Counted from the first letter of the stretch, positions 33,793 through 43,260 are shown. The stretch: 64,000 nucleotides of DNA from G963663315 sp963663315 (GCA_963663315.1 OY760176.1:1240001-1304000); one strand, 5' to 3'. Numbers and translations are program-made. The notes: generated from the sequence alone by a model not told the origin.

Positions 33793-35756
33793 TACCGGAA
33801 CTCGGCAATTTCTCTTTGATCCTGGCGCTGGCGCTGAGCGTCATGCTTGGCGTCTTACCTGTCATCGGCAACCGTCTGGGTATTCATCCGTGGATCGGTT
33901 TTGCCCGCCCGGCAGCGCTGGCGCTGGCGCCTCTGGTCGGAATCGCGTACGCCTGTCTGACCATTTCATTTATACAGAATGATTTTTCGGTCGCTTATGT
34001 GGCCAATCACTCCAATACCCATCTACCACTGATTTACAGGATATCCGGAGTTTGGGGAGGACATGAAGGATCGCTGTTACTGTGGGTTTTTATTTTGAGT
34101 CTGTGGACAGGAGCGGTGAGCCTGTTTTCCCGCGGGATTCCACTGGGACTGAGCGCCATCGTACTCTCGGTACTTGGCATGATCACGGCAGGGTTTTCAA
34201 GTTTCACCCTGTTTACATCCAACCCGTTCGAGCGACTTTTTCCTGTCCCACCCGAAGGCATGGACCTGAATCCCCTGCTTCAGGATATTGGCATGGCAAT
34301 ACATCCTCCGATACTGTATATGGGCTATGTCGGATTTTCAGTTGCTTTCGCTTTTGCCATCGCCGCCTTGATAACCGGAAAGTTTGATGCGGCATGGGCG
34401 CGCTGGACACGACCGTGGACCAATATTGCCTGGATGTTCCTCACCATTGGAATCGCATTGGGGTCCTGGTGGGCCTATTATGAACTAGGATGGGGTGGAT
34501 GGTGGTTCTGGGATCCGGTGGAAAACGCATCCTTCATGCCATGGTTGATTGGTACTGCATTGATCCACTCCTTGGCCGCGACCGAAAAAAGAGGTGTATT
34601 CAAAGCCTGGACCGTACTCCTGGCGGTTATGGCCTTTTCATTATCACTGCTGGGCACTTTTCTGGTCCGGTCAGGGGTGCTGATATCGGTACACTCGTTT
34701 GCCACCGATCCCACTCGTGGATTATTCATACTGATATTTCTCGGTATCGTTGTTGGCGGGTCGCTGTTGCTGTACGCCTGGCGGGCGCCTGGAATTGTTT
34801 CGCGTGTCCGCTTCGGAACCACCTCCAGAGAGATGGCGATATTGTTGAACAACATCATATTCGGCATTCTGTGTTTTGCCGTTCTACTGGGCACGCTTTA
34901 CCCGTTGATCATGGATGCATTCAATCTTGGAAAGATTTCGGTGGGGTCGCCGTATTTCAATTTCGTATTCAAAATAATCGGATTCCCTCTGGCTTTGCTG
35001 GTCGGAATCGGGGCGTTGCTGCATTGGAAGAAGGATCGAATCAACCGGATCAGTTCAGGCATTCTGATCTGCCTGATCCTGAGCCTGATCACTTCCGCCG
35101 GCATCCCATATTTTATGTTTCACCCTTCTTTTGGTGCATCGGCAGGTTTGTTTGCTGGCAGCATGATCATTTTTCTCAGCCTGAAAAACCTGATTGATCG
35201 AACCCGGCCAGGCAACCGTGTCGGTGCAATCATCAGCACGCCAATGGGAATATTCGGCATGGTGATTGCGCATCTTGGAATGGGGATATTTGTGATTGGA
35301 GTGACCATGACAACTGTCTACAGCGTAGAACGGGATGTTCGCCTGGCCCCCGGAGAACAATATCAGATCAATGGATATCAATTTGTTTTTGATGGTACGG
35401 ACATAATTTCGGGGCCGAATTATCAGGCCGTACAGGGCAGATTCAAAATTCTCAGGGACGATAAAATGATTACCTGGCTTTTCCCGGAAAAAAGAACCTA
35501 TCTGGTCCAGAAAAACCCGATGACGGAAGCAGCAATTGACCCCGGTATCACCCGGGATTTGTATATTGCCCTGGGTGAACCCCTGTCGGATACAGCGGAC
35601 GGCACACAGTCCTGGGCTATCAGGATCTATTATAAGCCATTTATCAGATGGATATGGCTGGGCGCCCTGATCATGGCGATTGGCGGGTTGTCCGGGGCTT
35701 TGGACAAGCGATACAGACAATCGCGTGTGCCGACCCTGTCATCGGCAACAGCATAA
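33789..35756 (+). CDS. ccmF: Heme lyase subunit CcmF
   Basis: 655-aa polytopic protein that attaches heme from CcmE to apocytochrome c. The WWD motif GWGGWWFWDPVENASFMPW (about 234-252) and conserved histidines (NTHLPLIYRISGVWGGHEGS; ATDPTRG region HSFAT) are visible, along with some 13 hydrophobic segments and a large C-terminal periplasmic loop. Overlaps ccmE by 4 bp and is followed by ccmG after 13 bp. Confidence 0.95.
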   Translation: MIPELGNFSLILALALSVMLGVLPVIGNRLGIHPWIGFARPAALALAPLVGIAYACLTISFIQNDFSVAYVANHSNTHLPLIYRISGVWGGHEGSLLLWVFILSLWTGAVSLFSRGIPLGLSAIVLSVLGMITAGFSSFTLFTSNPFERLFPVPPEGMDLNPLLQDIGMAIHPPILYMGYVGFSVAFAFAIAALITGKFDAAWARWTRPWTNIAWMFLTIGIALGSWWAYYELGWGGWWFWDPVENASFMPWLIGTALIHSLAATEKRGVFKAWTVLLAVMAFSLSLLGTFLVRSGVLISVHSFATDPTRGLFILIFLGIVVGGSLLLYAWRAPGIVSRVRFGTTSREMAILLNNIIFGILCFAVLLGTLYPLIMDAFNLGKISVGSPYFNFVFKIIGFPLALLVGIGALLHWKKDRINRISSGILICLILSLITSAGIPYFMFHPSFGASAGLFAGSMIIFLSLKNLIDRTRPGNRVGAIISTPMGIFGMVIAHLGMGIFVIGVTMTTVYSVERDVRLAPGEQYQINGYQFVFDGTDIISGPNYQAVQGRFKILRDDKMITWLFPEKRTYLVQKNPMTEAAIDPGITRDLYIALGEPLSDTADGTQSWAIRIYYKPFIRWIWLGALIMAIGGLSGALDKRYRQSRVPTLSSATA

Positions 35757-35769
35757 GCGGGGCTGATCG

Positions 35770-36306
35770 TTGCAGAAGAAAACACTTTTTCCGTTTGCCG
35801 TTTTCATCCTGATCGTCGGTTTTCTGGCGATCGGGTTAAATCGGGATCCGGGCATTGTGCCGTCCCCTTTGATTGGCAAACCCGCCCCCGCATTCAGCGC
35901 ACCAACCCTTCTGGGGGCGCAACCGGAACTGACCAGTGAAGAGTTGAAGGGCAAGGTATGGATATTCAATGTCTGGGCATCCTGGTGTGTTGCCTGCCGG
36001 GATGAGCACCCGCTGCTGATCGGGCTTCAACGCGACAAAGTGGCCAGTATCGTAGGACTCAACTACAAGGACAAGGAGGAAGACGCAAAAAGCTGGCTTG
36101 AAAAATTCGCAAATCCATACCAGGTGATAGCCCTTGATCCTGCAGGCGATATTGCTATCGATTTTGGTGTATATGGCGTTCCGGAAACATTTGTCATAGA
36201 CAAGGAAGGCATCATCCGTTACAAGCATGTCGGACCGATCAGTCAAACGGATGTGACCGAAACGATCAAGCCTCTGATTACCGGATTACAGCAGGCGGAC
36301 TCATGA
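35770..36306 (+). CDS. ccmG: Thiol:disulfide interchange protein CcmG/DsbE
   Basis: 178-aa membrane-anchored thioredoxin-fold protein that keeps apocytochrome c and CcmH reduced. N-terminal span FPFAVFILIVGFLAIGL, active site WASWCVACRDEHP (CxxC, about 73-85), and cis-proline region GVYGVPETFVID. Start is a TTG at 35770. Overlaps the following ccmH start by 4 bp (ATGA). Confidence 0.93.
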   Translation: MQKKTLFPFAVFILIVGFLAIGLNRDPGIVPSPLIGKPAPAFSAPTLLGAQPELTSEELKGKVWIFNVWASWCVACRDEHPLLIGLQRDKVASIVGLNYKDKEEDAKSWLEKFANPYQVIALDPAGDIAIDFGVYGVPETFVIDKEGIIRYKHVGPISQTDVTETIKPLITGLQQADS

Positions 36307-36773
36307 CAGGGATCAAATTATTCTTCTGCTCATTGGTTATGCTCGTCGCGTTCAGCGCCCAGGTTTTTGCACAAACTGAAATTGCCTCATTTGACGAGCC
36401 TGAACAAAGAGAACTGTATCAGGAATTGATAGCCGAACTGCGCTGTCTGGTATGCCAGAACCAAAACCTTGCCGACTCGAATGCGGACCTTGCCAGGGAT
36501 TTGCGGATCAAAACCCATGAAATGGTCCGGGCCGGAAAAAGCCGGGAAGAAGTGGTTGAGTATATGGTGAGTCGATATGGTGATTTCATCCTCTATCGGC
36601 CGCCATTGAAAAATACCACCGTTGTTTTGTGGTTGTCTCCGTTTGGGTTATTGATCGTTATCGTTTTCATTGCCTGCAGAAGAATCCGACGAAACGCTCA
36701 ATCAAATCTATCAGTTATCTCGGATAAACAATTGCAGCAGGTAAAATCAATATTGAATCGAACTGGAAAGTGA
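36303..36773 (+). CDS. ccmH: Cytochrome c maturation protein CcmH
   Basis: 156-aa periplasmic thiol-oxidoreductase with a signal peptide (about 1-24), the redox motif LRCLVCQNQNLADSNADLA (about 47-65, CxxC), a three-helix bundle and a C-terminal membrane anchor (TTVVLWLSPFGLLIVIVFI). It receives and reduces apocytochrome CxxCH sites. Overlaps both neighbours by 4 bp. Confidence 0.94.
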   Translation: MTGIKLFFCSLVMLVAFSAQVFAQTEIASFDEPEQRELYQELIAELRCLVCQNQNLADSNADLARDLRIKTHEMVRAGKSREEVVEYMVSRYGDFILYRPPLKNTTVVLWLSPFGLLIVIVFIACRRIRRNAQSNLSVISDKQLQQVKSILNRTGK

Positions 36774-37990
36774 TTCTGTTTTATCTGCTCCTGCTTGTGA
36801 TTGCCGCCATTCCCGTTGCCATGGTATTGCCAGCCCTGGTCAGGAAAAAGAGCCGACAGACGGTCAATTCAGATCAACTGAATATCGAGATCGCGAAGAG
36901 TCGAATCAATGAGGTTCGACAACATCTGGAAAATAACCAGGATCGAACGATAGCCGAACAGGAGTTACAGGCAACATTGCTTGATGATCTACAGGACCAG
37001 GGCGACCGCGACAAAAAATCAACGACTGTTCCGGCAACCTGGAATATTTTGCTGCTCCTTGCGGTTCCCCTTGCGAGCATTGCCATTTATGCCTGGATCG
37101 GTAATCCGCAATTTGCGGTCAACGAGAATCTGCTTAAAGCAGGTAACCAGCATCCGGTTGAAAATCCGGATATCCATACATTGCTCGATCAACTCGAACA
37201 AAAAATCGCACAGGACCCGAGAAATCCGAAAGGCTGGGAACTTGCCGCCACAACATATATGAGTATCGGCAACTACGCAAAGGCTGAACATGCCTATGCG
37301 CAGCTCAACCAGATCATCATCGGCAATCCCGACCTGCTAACCGCCTGGGCCGATGCTTCAATCATGAATAGTGGAGGCTACACCCACAAGACAAGAATAC
37401 GTATCGAAAATGCCCTGTCGATAGATCCGTTCCATGTGAACGCATTGTGGATAGCCGGGCTTGGCGCTCAAAACCTCGGCAACCACGCTGAAGCGCTCAA
37501 CTATTTTAACCGGTTGAAACCTCTGCTCGGAGACAATCAGGATTCAATTGATCGGGTAAATGAGTTGATGAAAATCACTGACACCCAAAATGCCAATGCA
37601 GGTCAATCCGCCTCAACTTCCGCTACCAGGGAATCAGGCCGCAGTATAGCGGTAACGCTCGATATAGAACCTGATATACGGCAACGTATTGATGACGAGG
37701 CAGTGGTGTTCATCATTGCAAAAGCCAAATCCGGTCCCAGCGCCCCGTTGGCGGTCAGTAGACACACGGCAGCGGAGTTACCTCTGGAAACAACGCTTAC
37801 CGAATCAATGGCGATGATTTCTGAATTGACTATTGCCTCTTTCGACGAAATATCAATCACCGCACGGGTCAGTTTATCGGGTAATGCCCTGCGGCAAAAA
37901 GGTGACTTTATCAGTGATGACGTAACGGTATCCAAAGATGATCATGACCGGTCTGTCAAGCTGGTGATCGAAAAGGAAATCACCGAATAA
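36770..37990 (+). CDS. ccmI: Apocytochrome c chaperone CcmI (CycH)
   Basis: 406-aa protein with a first span at the N-terminus (about 1-22), a second near residues 85-105, then a TPR domain (about 125-265; PKGWELAATTYMSIGNYAKA, FHVNALWIAGLGAQNLGNHAEALNYF) and a C-terminal periplasmic domain from about 295. TPRs bind the C-terminus of apocytochrome c. Start codon is a GTG or ATG within the 4-bp overlap with ccmH. Last gene of the ccm operon; dapD follows after about 60 bp. Confidence 0.9.
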   Translation: MILFYLLLLVIAAIPVAMVLPALVRKKSRQTVNSDQLNIEIAKSRINEVRQHLENNQDRTIAEQELQATLLDDLQDQGDRDKKSTTVPATWNILLLLAVPLASIAIYAWIGNPQFAVNENLLKAGNQHPVENPDIHTLLDQLEQKIAQDPRNPKGWELAATTYMSIGNYAKAEHAYAQLNQIIIGNPDLLTAWADASIMNSGGYTHKTRIRIENALSIDPFHVNALWIAGLGAQNLGNHAEALNYFNRLKPLLGDNQDSIDRVNELMKITDTQNANAGQSASTSATRESGRSIAVTLDIEPDIRQRIDDEAVVFIIAKAKSGPSAPLAVSRHTAAELPLETTLTESMAMISELTIASFDEISITARVSLSGNALRQKGDFISDDVTVSKDDHDRSVKLVIEKEITE

Positions 37991-38048
37991 ACAGGCCCGT
38001 TTCTGGCATATAATTGCATTGTTAATCAATCCATCGTTAAGAACCACA

Positions 38049-38870
38049 ATGCAACACCTGGAACAAATCATAACCAAGGGCTGGGAACGGCGAGCTGAAA
38101 TAACCCCGCAGAATGTGAATCCGACATTGAAAACAGCGATCAATCAGTCAATCGCGTTGCTCGATAGCGGCGAAGCCCGGGTAGCCGAACCGGATCAGGG
38201 AGGCTGGAAGGTAAATCAATGGCTTAAAATGGCTGTTTTGCTTTCCTTCAGGATCGAGGAAAATCGAATGATCATTGATGGCGCCACCAGATACTACGAC
38301 AAGGTAGCCACCAAATTCAGCGACTATACCGATGATGATTTCGCCCACTGCGGTTTCCGGGTTGTACCGCCGGCCACGGTACGACGGGGTGCGTATATTG
38401 CCGAAAATGTGGTTTTGATGCCAAGCTACGTTAATATCGGCGCCTGGGTAGGCGCAGGCACGATGGTGGATACCTGGGCAACCGTGGGTTCATGTGCACA
38501 AATCGGCTCGAATGTTCATTTGTCAGGTGGTGTGGGGATCGGTGGCGTATTGGAACCACTACAGGCATCGCCTACTATCATCGAAGATAATTGCTTCATT
38601 GGCGCACGCAGTGAAATTGTAGAAGGTGTGATCGTCGGCGAAGGAGCCGTAATATCCATGGGCGTGTATATCGGTCAAAGCACCCGCATTATGAACCGGG
38701 AAACGGGTGATGTCAGTTATGGTCATGTGCCTCCCGGGTCGGTTGTGGTTTCAGGATCGATCCCGGCAAAGGATGGCAGCCACAGCCTGTACTGTGCAGT
38801 AATCGTCAAAACCGTCGATGAGAAAACCAGAAGCAAGGTAGGAATCAACGAACTCCTTCGTGGAATATAG
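38049..38870 (+). CDS. dapD: Tetrahydrodipicolinate N-succinyltransferase
   Basis: 273-aa enzyme of the succinylase lysine/diaminopimelate pathway. N-terminal helical domain (MQHLEQIITKGWERRAEITP) followed by a left-handed beta-helix with hexapeptide repeats (from about 105: RRGAYIAENVVLMPSYVNIG, GVGIGGVLEPLQASPTIIED). The ATG at 38049 matches the family start; the upstream TTG at 38019 does not. Cytoplasmic homotrimer in relatives. Confidence 0.94.
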   Translation: MQHLEQIITKGWERRAEITPQNVNPTLKTAINQSIALLDSGEARVAEPDQGGWKVNQWLKMAVLLSFRIEENRMIIDGATRYYDKVATKFSDYTDDDFAHCGFRVVPPATVRRGAYIAENVVLMPSYVNIGAWVGAGTMVDTWATVGSCAQIGSNVHLSGGVGIGGVLEPLQASPTIIEDNCFIGARSEIVEGVIVGEGAVISMGVYIGQSTRIMNRETGDVSYGHVPPGSVVVSGSIPAKDGSHSLYCAVIVKTVDEKTRSKVGINELLRGI

Positions 38871-38894
38871 AATTTATTGACCGGCAGGTACTAC

Positions 38895-40301
38895 ATGCAA
38901 ACCGTTACCCGATTCCCTCCGAGTCCCACCGGGTATCTCCATATCGGGGGTGCCCGAACCGCCCTGTTCAATTGGTTGTATGCCAGGAAAACCGGAGGCG
39001 AGATGGTGTTGCGTATCGAAGATACTGACCGCGTGCGCTCTACCCAAAAAGCCATCGATGCGATTCTTGATTCGATGAAATGGATGGGATTGACCTGGAA
39101 CCAGGGGGTCTACTATCAAACCGGACGATTTGATCGGTACCGGGACATCATTCAACAACTGCTTGATCAGGGCAAAGCCTATTATTGCTCATGCAGCAAA
39201 GAACGGTTGAATGAAATCAGGAAAGCACAACGCGCCAAGGGGGAAAAGCCAAGATACGATGGCTGTTGCAGGAACAAGAGACTGAATCCTGAAACCTGCG
39301 AATCCACTGTGGTCAGATTCAGGAACCCGCAACACGGATCGGTTGTATTCAATGATGTGGTTCGGGATAAAGTGGAAATTGCCAACAATGAACTCGATGA
39401 CCTGATCATTGCGCGCAGCGACGGCATCCCCACCTATAACCTGACAGCAGTAGTAGACGATATGGATATGGGAGTGACCCACGTGATCAGGGGGGAGGAC
39501 CATATCAATAATACCCCACGTCAGATCAACATCCTTGAAGCGCTTGGAGCTCCTTTGCCGGTCTATGCCCATGTGCCGTTGATTCTGGGAGAAGACGGGC
39601 AGCGTCTTTCCAAGCGTCATGGCGCCGTCAGCGTTCTTCAATATCGTGACATGGGCATTCTTCCCTCAGCCCTGCTCAACTATCTGGTCCGGCTGGGCTG
39701 GTCCCATGGTGATCAGGAGATATTCGACATTGACGAAATGATCGAATTGTTTGATATCGACAAGATCAACAAATCTCCGGCAACATTCGATCTGAACAAG
39801 CTGTTATGGATCAATCAGCAATACATTATGGCAATGGACCCGTCCCTGTTGGCCGGGGAAATATCCAAACGTCTCAATCAACGGGGAATCGGATTATCCA
39901 ATGGGCCGCAGATGAGCGAAGTGGTTGGAATCATGCGCCAAAGGGCACAGACCCTGGAAGAAATGATAGATAAAATTCTTTATCTGTACACAGATTTCGA
40001 TCAATATGACCCGCAATCCGTAGACAAGCATGTAACCGGTTCAACCAGCGGGATCCTGACCCGGATCATGACCGAACTGGAAACGCTGGAGGAATGGAAC
40101 AGCGTTGAAATCAGCCGAACTATCAAGACGTTTGTCGCTGAGCAGGGAATAAGGTTTCCCGAAGTCGCCCAACCGCTTCGAATCGCAGTATCCGGGTCAG
40201 CTAACACGCCCTCTATCGACCTGACGCTGTGGTTGGTGGGGAAGCATCGGTCATTGCAGCGAATTGAAAAAGCAATCAGTTCGTTCTCGAAAATGACCTG
40301 A
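38895..40301 (+). CDS. gltX: Glutamyl-tRNA synthetase
   Basis: 468-aa class Ic aminoacyl-tRNA synthetase. HIGH motif in FPPSPTGYLHIGGARTALFNW, a zinc-like cysteine group CSCSKERL...CCRNKRLNPETC, KMSKS-equivalent GQRLSKRHGAVSVL (about 232-245) and the anticodon-binding domain at the C-terminus. ATG 38895 gives the canonical MQTVTRFPPSPTG start. Followed 60 bp later by tRNA-Ala and tRNA-Glu, a frequent gammaproteobacterial arrangement that links the enzyme to its substrate tRNA. Confidence 0.95.
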   Translation: MQTVTRFPPSPTGYLHIGGARTALFNWLYARKTGGEMVLRIEDTDRVRSTQKAIDAILDSMKWMGLTWNQGVYYQTGRFDRYRDIIQQLLDQGKAYYCSCSKERLNEIRKAQRAKGEKPRYDGCCRNKRLNPETCESTVVRFRNPQHGSVVFNDVVRDKVEIANNELDDLIIARSDGIPTYNLTAVVDDMDMGVTHVIRGEDHINNTPRQINILEALGAPLPVYAHVPLILGEDGQRLSKRHGAVSVLQYRDMGILPSALLNYLVRLGWSHGDQEIFDIDEMIELFDIDKINKSPATFDLNKLLWINQQYIMAMDPSLLAGEISKRLNQRGIGLSNGPQMSEVVGIMRQRAQTLEEMIDKILYLYTDFDQYDPQSVDKHVTGSTSGILTRIMTELETLEEWNSVEISRTIKTFVAEQGIRFPEVAQPLRIAVSGSANTPSIDLTLWLVGKHRSLQRIEKAISSFSKMT

Positions 40302-40319
40302 ATAATCAACTGATAATCC

Positions 40320-40348
40320 TTGATTGCCTTTCGCTGTAGCCTTAGAAT
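40320..40348 (+). promoter_or_regulatory. Sigma-70 promoter of the tRNA pair
   Basis: TTGATT (40320-40325) and TAGAAT (40343-40348) separated by 17 bp, with the tRNA-Ala 5' end 14 bp after the -10 box. Spacing and both boxes are close to consensus, as expected for a stable RNA promoter. Confidence 0.7.
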
Positions 40349-40361
40349 ACGCATCCTCTTC

Positions 40362-40437
40362 GGGGCCATAGCTCAGCTGGGAGAGCGCAACACTGGCAGT
40401 GTTGAGGTCGGCGGTTCGATCCCGCCTGGCTCCACCA
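40362..40437 (+). tRNA. tRNA-Ala (anticodon GGC)
   Basis: Complete cloverleaf of 76 nt: acceptor GGGGCCA pairs with TGGCTCC, D arm GCTCAGCTGGGAGAGC, anticodon arm CAACA-CTGGCAG-TGTTG with anticodon GGC, T arm GGCGG-TTCGATC-CCGCC, and encoded CCA end. Confidence 0.96.
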
Positions 40438-40518
40438 GCTTCTCTTGCCGGGTGATCCCCGGTTGCTGGTCATCGAAGAGGAAATCGACTGAAATTTCGT
40501 ATCTGAGACAAGTTTATT

Positions 40519-40595
40519 GTCCCCATCGTCTAGTCGGCCTAGGACATCGCCCTTTCACGGCGGCAACAGGGGTTCGAATCCCCTTGGGGACGCCA
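40519..40595 (+). tRNA. tRNA-Glu (anticodon TTC)
   Basis: Complete 77-nt cloverleaf: acceptor GTCCCCA pairs with TGGGGAC, anticodon arm CGCC-CTTTCAC-GGCG with anticodon TTC, T arm AGGGGTTCGAATCCCCT, and encoded CCA end. Lies 81 bp after tRNA-Ala, probably on one transcript. Its 3' end is 25 bp from a GC-rich accessory gene, making it a possible integration site. Confidence 0.96.
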
Positions 40596-40620
40596 TTTAT
40601 ATATGCTGTAACTTATTGAT

Positions 40621-41328
40621 ATGTTGAGACACCCGGATTTTCGAGAATCCGAGCGCGCACGGCACCGTGTGGATCAAGCTCTTGTAGTTCTGCGCCGTGC
40701 ACTTGCCGAATACTTGGCGACTCAACTTCGGAGCCAGCCCAACGAATTCAACGACTCCGACCTGACGCATATCCTGAGCACGTTTATCCAGCGGTTTGCG
40801 GAACTTCCCCAGAAGCCTCGCGTGCGTACGTTGGCGTTTGCGGCGAAGGATGCGCGCAACGACATCGCTCACTACAAGGGAACCCTGACTCCAGACCAGG
40901 CTCTCCACTACATCTCAACCGTGCGCCAACTGTTGCAGGCTATCGGCGCGGACGCGCGCCTCCACGACGTCGACAACCTCTATCAAGAGCAAATCCATGC
41001 ACTTCAACCCAACCAGCGCACAGCACAACCGAATCACTCGTTCACGGATTCTGAACAATCCGCCGTCGTATTGACGCAGGCGGACCGCATCCGCTCATTC
41101 GCGACCAAATACTTCGTCGAACCCGCCAGAAATGCCGGCCACCAAACGGTATCGATCCGCGCCGGCGATGTCGGTGCCCGGATGAAGTTGGGATCAAACA
41201 TCCCCAACGTCTGCAACGCGCTTGGTGGCCGCAAGTTCGGGGAACTCGCGGCTGTTACGCTCCTCAACCGCTCCGGACCCAACGTCGGCTCGAATACCGA
41301 GTTCACCTACACCGTCAAACATGGATAG
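40621..41328 (+). CDS. Swt1-like HEPN-domain protein
   Basis: 235-aa protein. An N-terminal all-alpha domain of about 115 residues carries the HEPN ribonuclease motif R-x4-H as ARNDIAHYKG (Arg79 to His84) after a helical region of the Swt1-family type (ILSTFIQRFAELPQKPRVRT). The C-terminal segment (VEPARNAGHQTVSIRAGDVGARM onward) looks like a small DNA- or RNA-binding module found in some restriction- or defence-related proteins; I cannot name it. GC content is higher than in flanking core genes. It starts 25 bp after tRNA-Glu, with no partner antitoxin gene, and converges on hom. Probably a horizontally acquired RNase-type effector; inference. Confidence 0.7.
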   Translation: MLRHPDFRESERARHRVDQALVVLRRALAEYLATQLRSQPNEFNDSDLTHILSTFIQRFAELPQKPRVRTLAFAAKDARNDIAHYKGTLTPDQALHYISTVRQLLQAIGADARLHDVDNLYQEQIHALQPNQRTAQPNHSFTDSEQSAVVLTQADRIRSFATKYFVEPARNAGHQTVSIRAGDVGARMKLGSNIPNVCNALGGRKFGELAAVTLLNRSGPNVGSNTEFTYTVKHG

Positions 41329-41383
41329 ATAAAATGCAGATCCGTTCTATCTGAACTCCGGGGTAGCCACCGCCTAGCCTGCC

Positions 41384-42694
41384 TCAGGACAGCCGCTCCA
41401 GGCGTATCCGATTTATTTTGCCTTTCACCGTATCGAGCTTTTCCACTTTTGCCAGCGCGCTGTTCAAATTTCCCTCCAGGGTTTCCTGTGTCAGAAAAAT
41501 GATGTTGACATCTTCATCTGCCCGGCCACTGCCTTTTTGAACCACGGTATCAATACTGATATCGCTTTGTCCGAATATAGTTGCAATGGATGCCATCACC
41601 CTGGGTCGATTGATCACACACATTCGCAAATAGTAGGCAGTCTTGATCTCTGACATATCGAGTATCGGCAAATCAATGATCGAATCCGGCTGAAACGCAA
41701 GGTGCGGAACCCGGGATTCAGGGTCCGTGGTAATCATTCTGACCACGTCAATCAAATCAGCTACCACAGCAGAGGCAGTCGGTTCCGAACCGGCCCCCGC
41801 CCCATAATAAAGAGTCGGGCCAACTGCATCCGACTGCACCAGAACCGCGTTCATCACACCATCTACGTTGGCGATCAGTTGTCTCTCAGGGATCAGGGTC
41901 GGATGCACGCGCAATTCCACCCCCTTGTCTGTCTTTTTCGCTATTCCCAGGTGTTTGATGCGATAACCCAGCTCCTCGGCATAAGCAATGTCCTCTCCGG
42001 TAACGCCAGCAATCCCTTCGATACAGACCTTGTCAAACTGCAATGAAATCCCGAATGCGATAGATGCCAGGATGGTCAGTTTATGCGCAGCATCAATACC
42101 TTCAATGTCAAATGCCGGGTCCGCTTCCGCATAGCCCAGTGCCTGCGCTTCGGATAGCACATCGTCAAAATCCCGACTACTTTGGGACATTTGCGTCAGA
42201 ATATAATTCGAAGTCCCATTGATTATTCCGGCAAGCCACTCTATCCGGTTTGCAGATAATCCTTCCCTGATCGACTTGATGATCGGAATCCCGCCTGCCA
42301 CCGCAGCCTCAAATGCTACCGTCAGCCCTTTGCATTGCGCTTTTTCGAACAGGGAATTGCCGTGGGTTGCAATCATTTCCTTGTTGGCGGTCACAAGATG
42401 CTTGCCATTATCGAGCGTTTGCAAGGCCGCATCCAGAATGACACCGCCCCCACCCGCCACTTCAACCACCACCTGAATATCCGGATGATTGACTATTTCC
42501 GAAATATCTTCAGTCAGGTAGATCCCGGTTGTATCAACGTCTCTTGGCTTTGAAAGGTCACGGACTGCGGCAGCAATGATTTTGATTTCCCTACCGGCGC
42601 GCCGGGAAATCTCTTCGGCATTACGTTGAAGCACAAGAAGTGTACCGCTCCCTACAGTACCCAGTCCAATCAGACCGATATTTACAGCATTCAT
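41384..42694 (-). CDS. hom: Homoserine dehydrogenase
   Basis: 436-aa NAD(P)-dependent enzyme, third step of the aspartate pathway to methionine and threonine. N-terminal Rossmann motif IGLIGLGTVGSGTLLVLQ (about 6-23), catalytic region VTANKEMIATHG and GGGIPI-like AAVAGGIPIIKSIREGL, then NRIEWLAGIINGTSNYILT, and a C-terminal ACT domain (about 350-430) for feedback control by threonine. Mono-functional, without an aspartokinase domain. Divergent from the Mth938-like gene over about 75 bp. Confidence 0.94.
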   Translation of the reverse strand: MNAVNIGLIGLGTVGSGTLLVLQRNAEEISRRAGREIKIIAAAVRDLSKPRDVDTTGIYLTEDISEIVNHPDIQVVVEVAGGGGVILDAALQTLDNGKHLVTANKEMIATHGNSLFEKAQCKGLTVAFEAAVAGGIPIIKSIREGLSANRIEWLAGIINGTSNYILTQMSQSSRDFDDVLSEAQALGYAEADPAFDIEGIDAAHKLTILASIAFGISLQFDKVCIEGIAGVTGEDIAYAEELGYRIKHLGIAKKTDKGVELRVHPTLIPERQLIANVDGVMNAVLVQSDAVGPTLYYGAGAGSEPTASAVVADLIDVVRMITTDPESRVPHLAFQPDSIIDLPILDMSEIKTAYYLRMCVINRPRVMASIATIFGQSDISIDTVVQKGSGRADEDVNIIFLTQETLEGNLNSALAKVEKLDTVKGKINRIRLERLS

Positions 42695-42768
42695 GGTTAA
42701 TGAATTATAATTGTTGGTGAAGTGAAGGATTTAACCGATATCACCAATTCAATGAAACTCCCGATTCA

Positions 42769-43146
42769 ATGAAACTTAATCTTAGCAATCCCAACGAAAA
42801 TCACCTGATAAAAAGCTGTGAAAAACGCGGAGAAAACTATCAAATCAGGATCGGCGACACCCTTTATACGAGAAGCCTGATAGTAACATCTGAAAAACTC
42901 GAAATGTGGCCCATAAACCATGTTTCTGATCTCCAGACAGCAGATTTCTCCCGACTGGCCGGGTTCAACAGCAAAGTTATCATCCTTGGAACCCGGTCCA
43001 CGTTGACCTTCCCGGACCCGCGTCTGACCCGACCGCTGATTGAACTTGGAATCGGCCTTGAGGTGATGGATACGCCTGCGGCCTGCCGGACGTGGAATAT
43101 ACTGCTGGCTGATGGACGTAACGCCACCGCTGGACTGATTTTATGA
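42769..43146 (+). CDS. Mth938-like domain protein
   Basis: 125-aa protein of the Mth938/DUF498 family (NDUFAF3-like). Features are SEKLEMWPI, VIILGTRSTLTFPDPRLTRP and GIGLEVMDTPAACRTWNILLADGR (about 95-118). Function in bacteria is unknown; it often neighbours membrane-export or hom genes, as here. Divergent from hom. ATG 42769. Confidence 0.85.
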   Translation: MKLNLSNPNENHLIKSCEKRGENYQIRIGDTLYTRSLIVTSEKLEMWPINHVSDLQTADFSRLAGFNSKVIILGTRSTLTFPDPRLTRPLIELGIGLEVMDTPAACRTWNILLADGRNATAGLIL

Positions 43147-43260
43147 AACACCATCATATCAACGAAATTTCATTAAATAATCGTAAACTTGCGGAACTAT
43201 ATCCCCTGTTTGCTTTCTATCAGTCAGGCAATCAATCAACACAACACAACACTTAACATC

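Noticed and set aside
41329..41383. Duplicated tRNA-Glu 3' end (attachment site) beyond the HEPN gene
   Set aside because: Looked for ggttcgaatcccc-like sequence between the gene and hom and did not find it, so integration by a tRNA-site recombinase is unproved.
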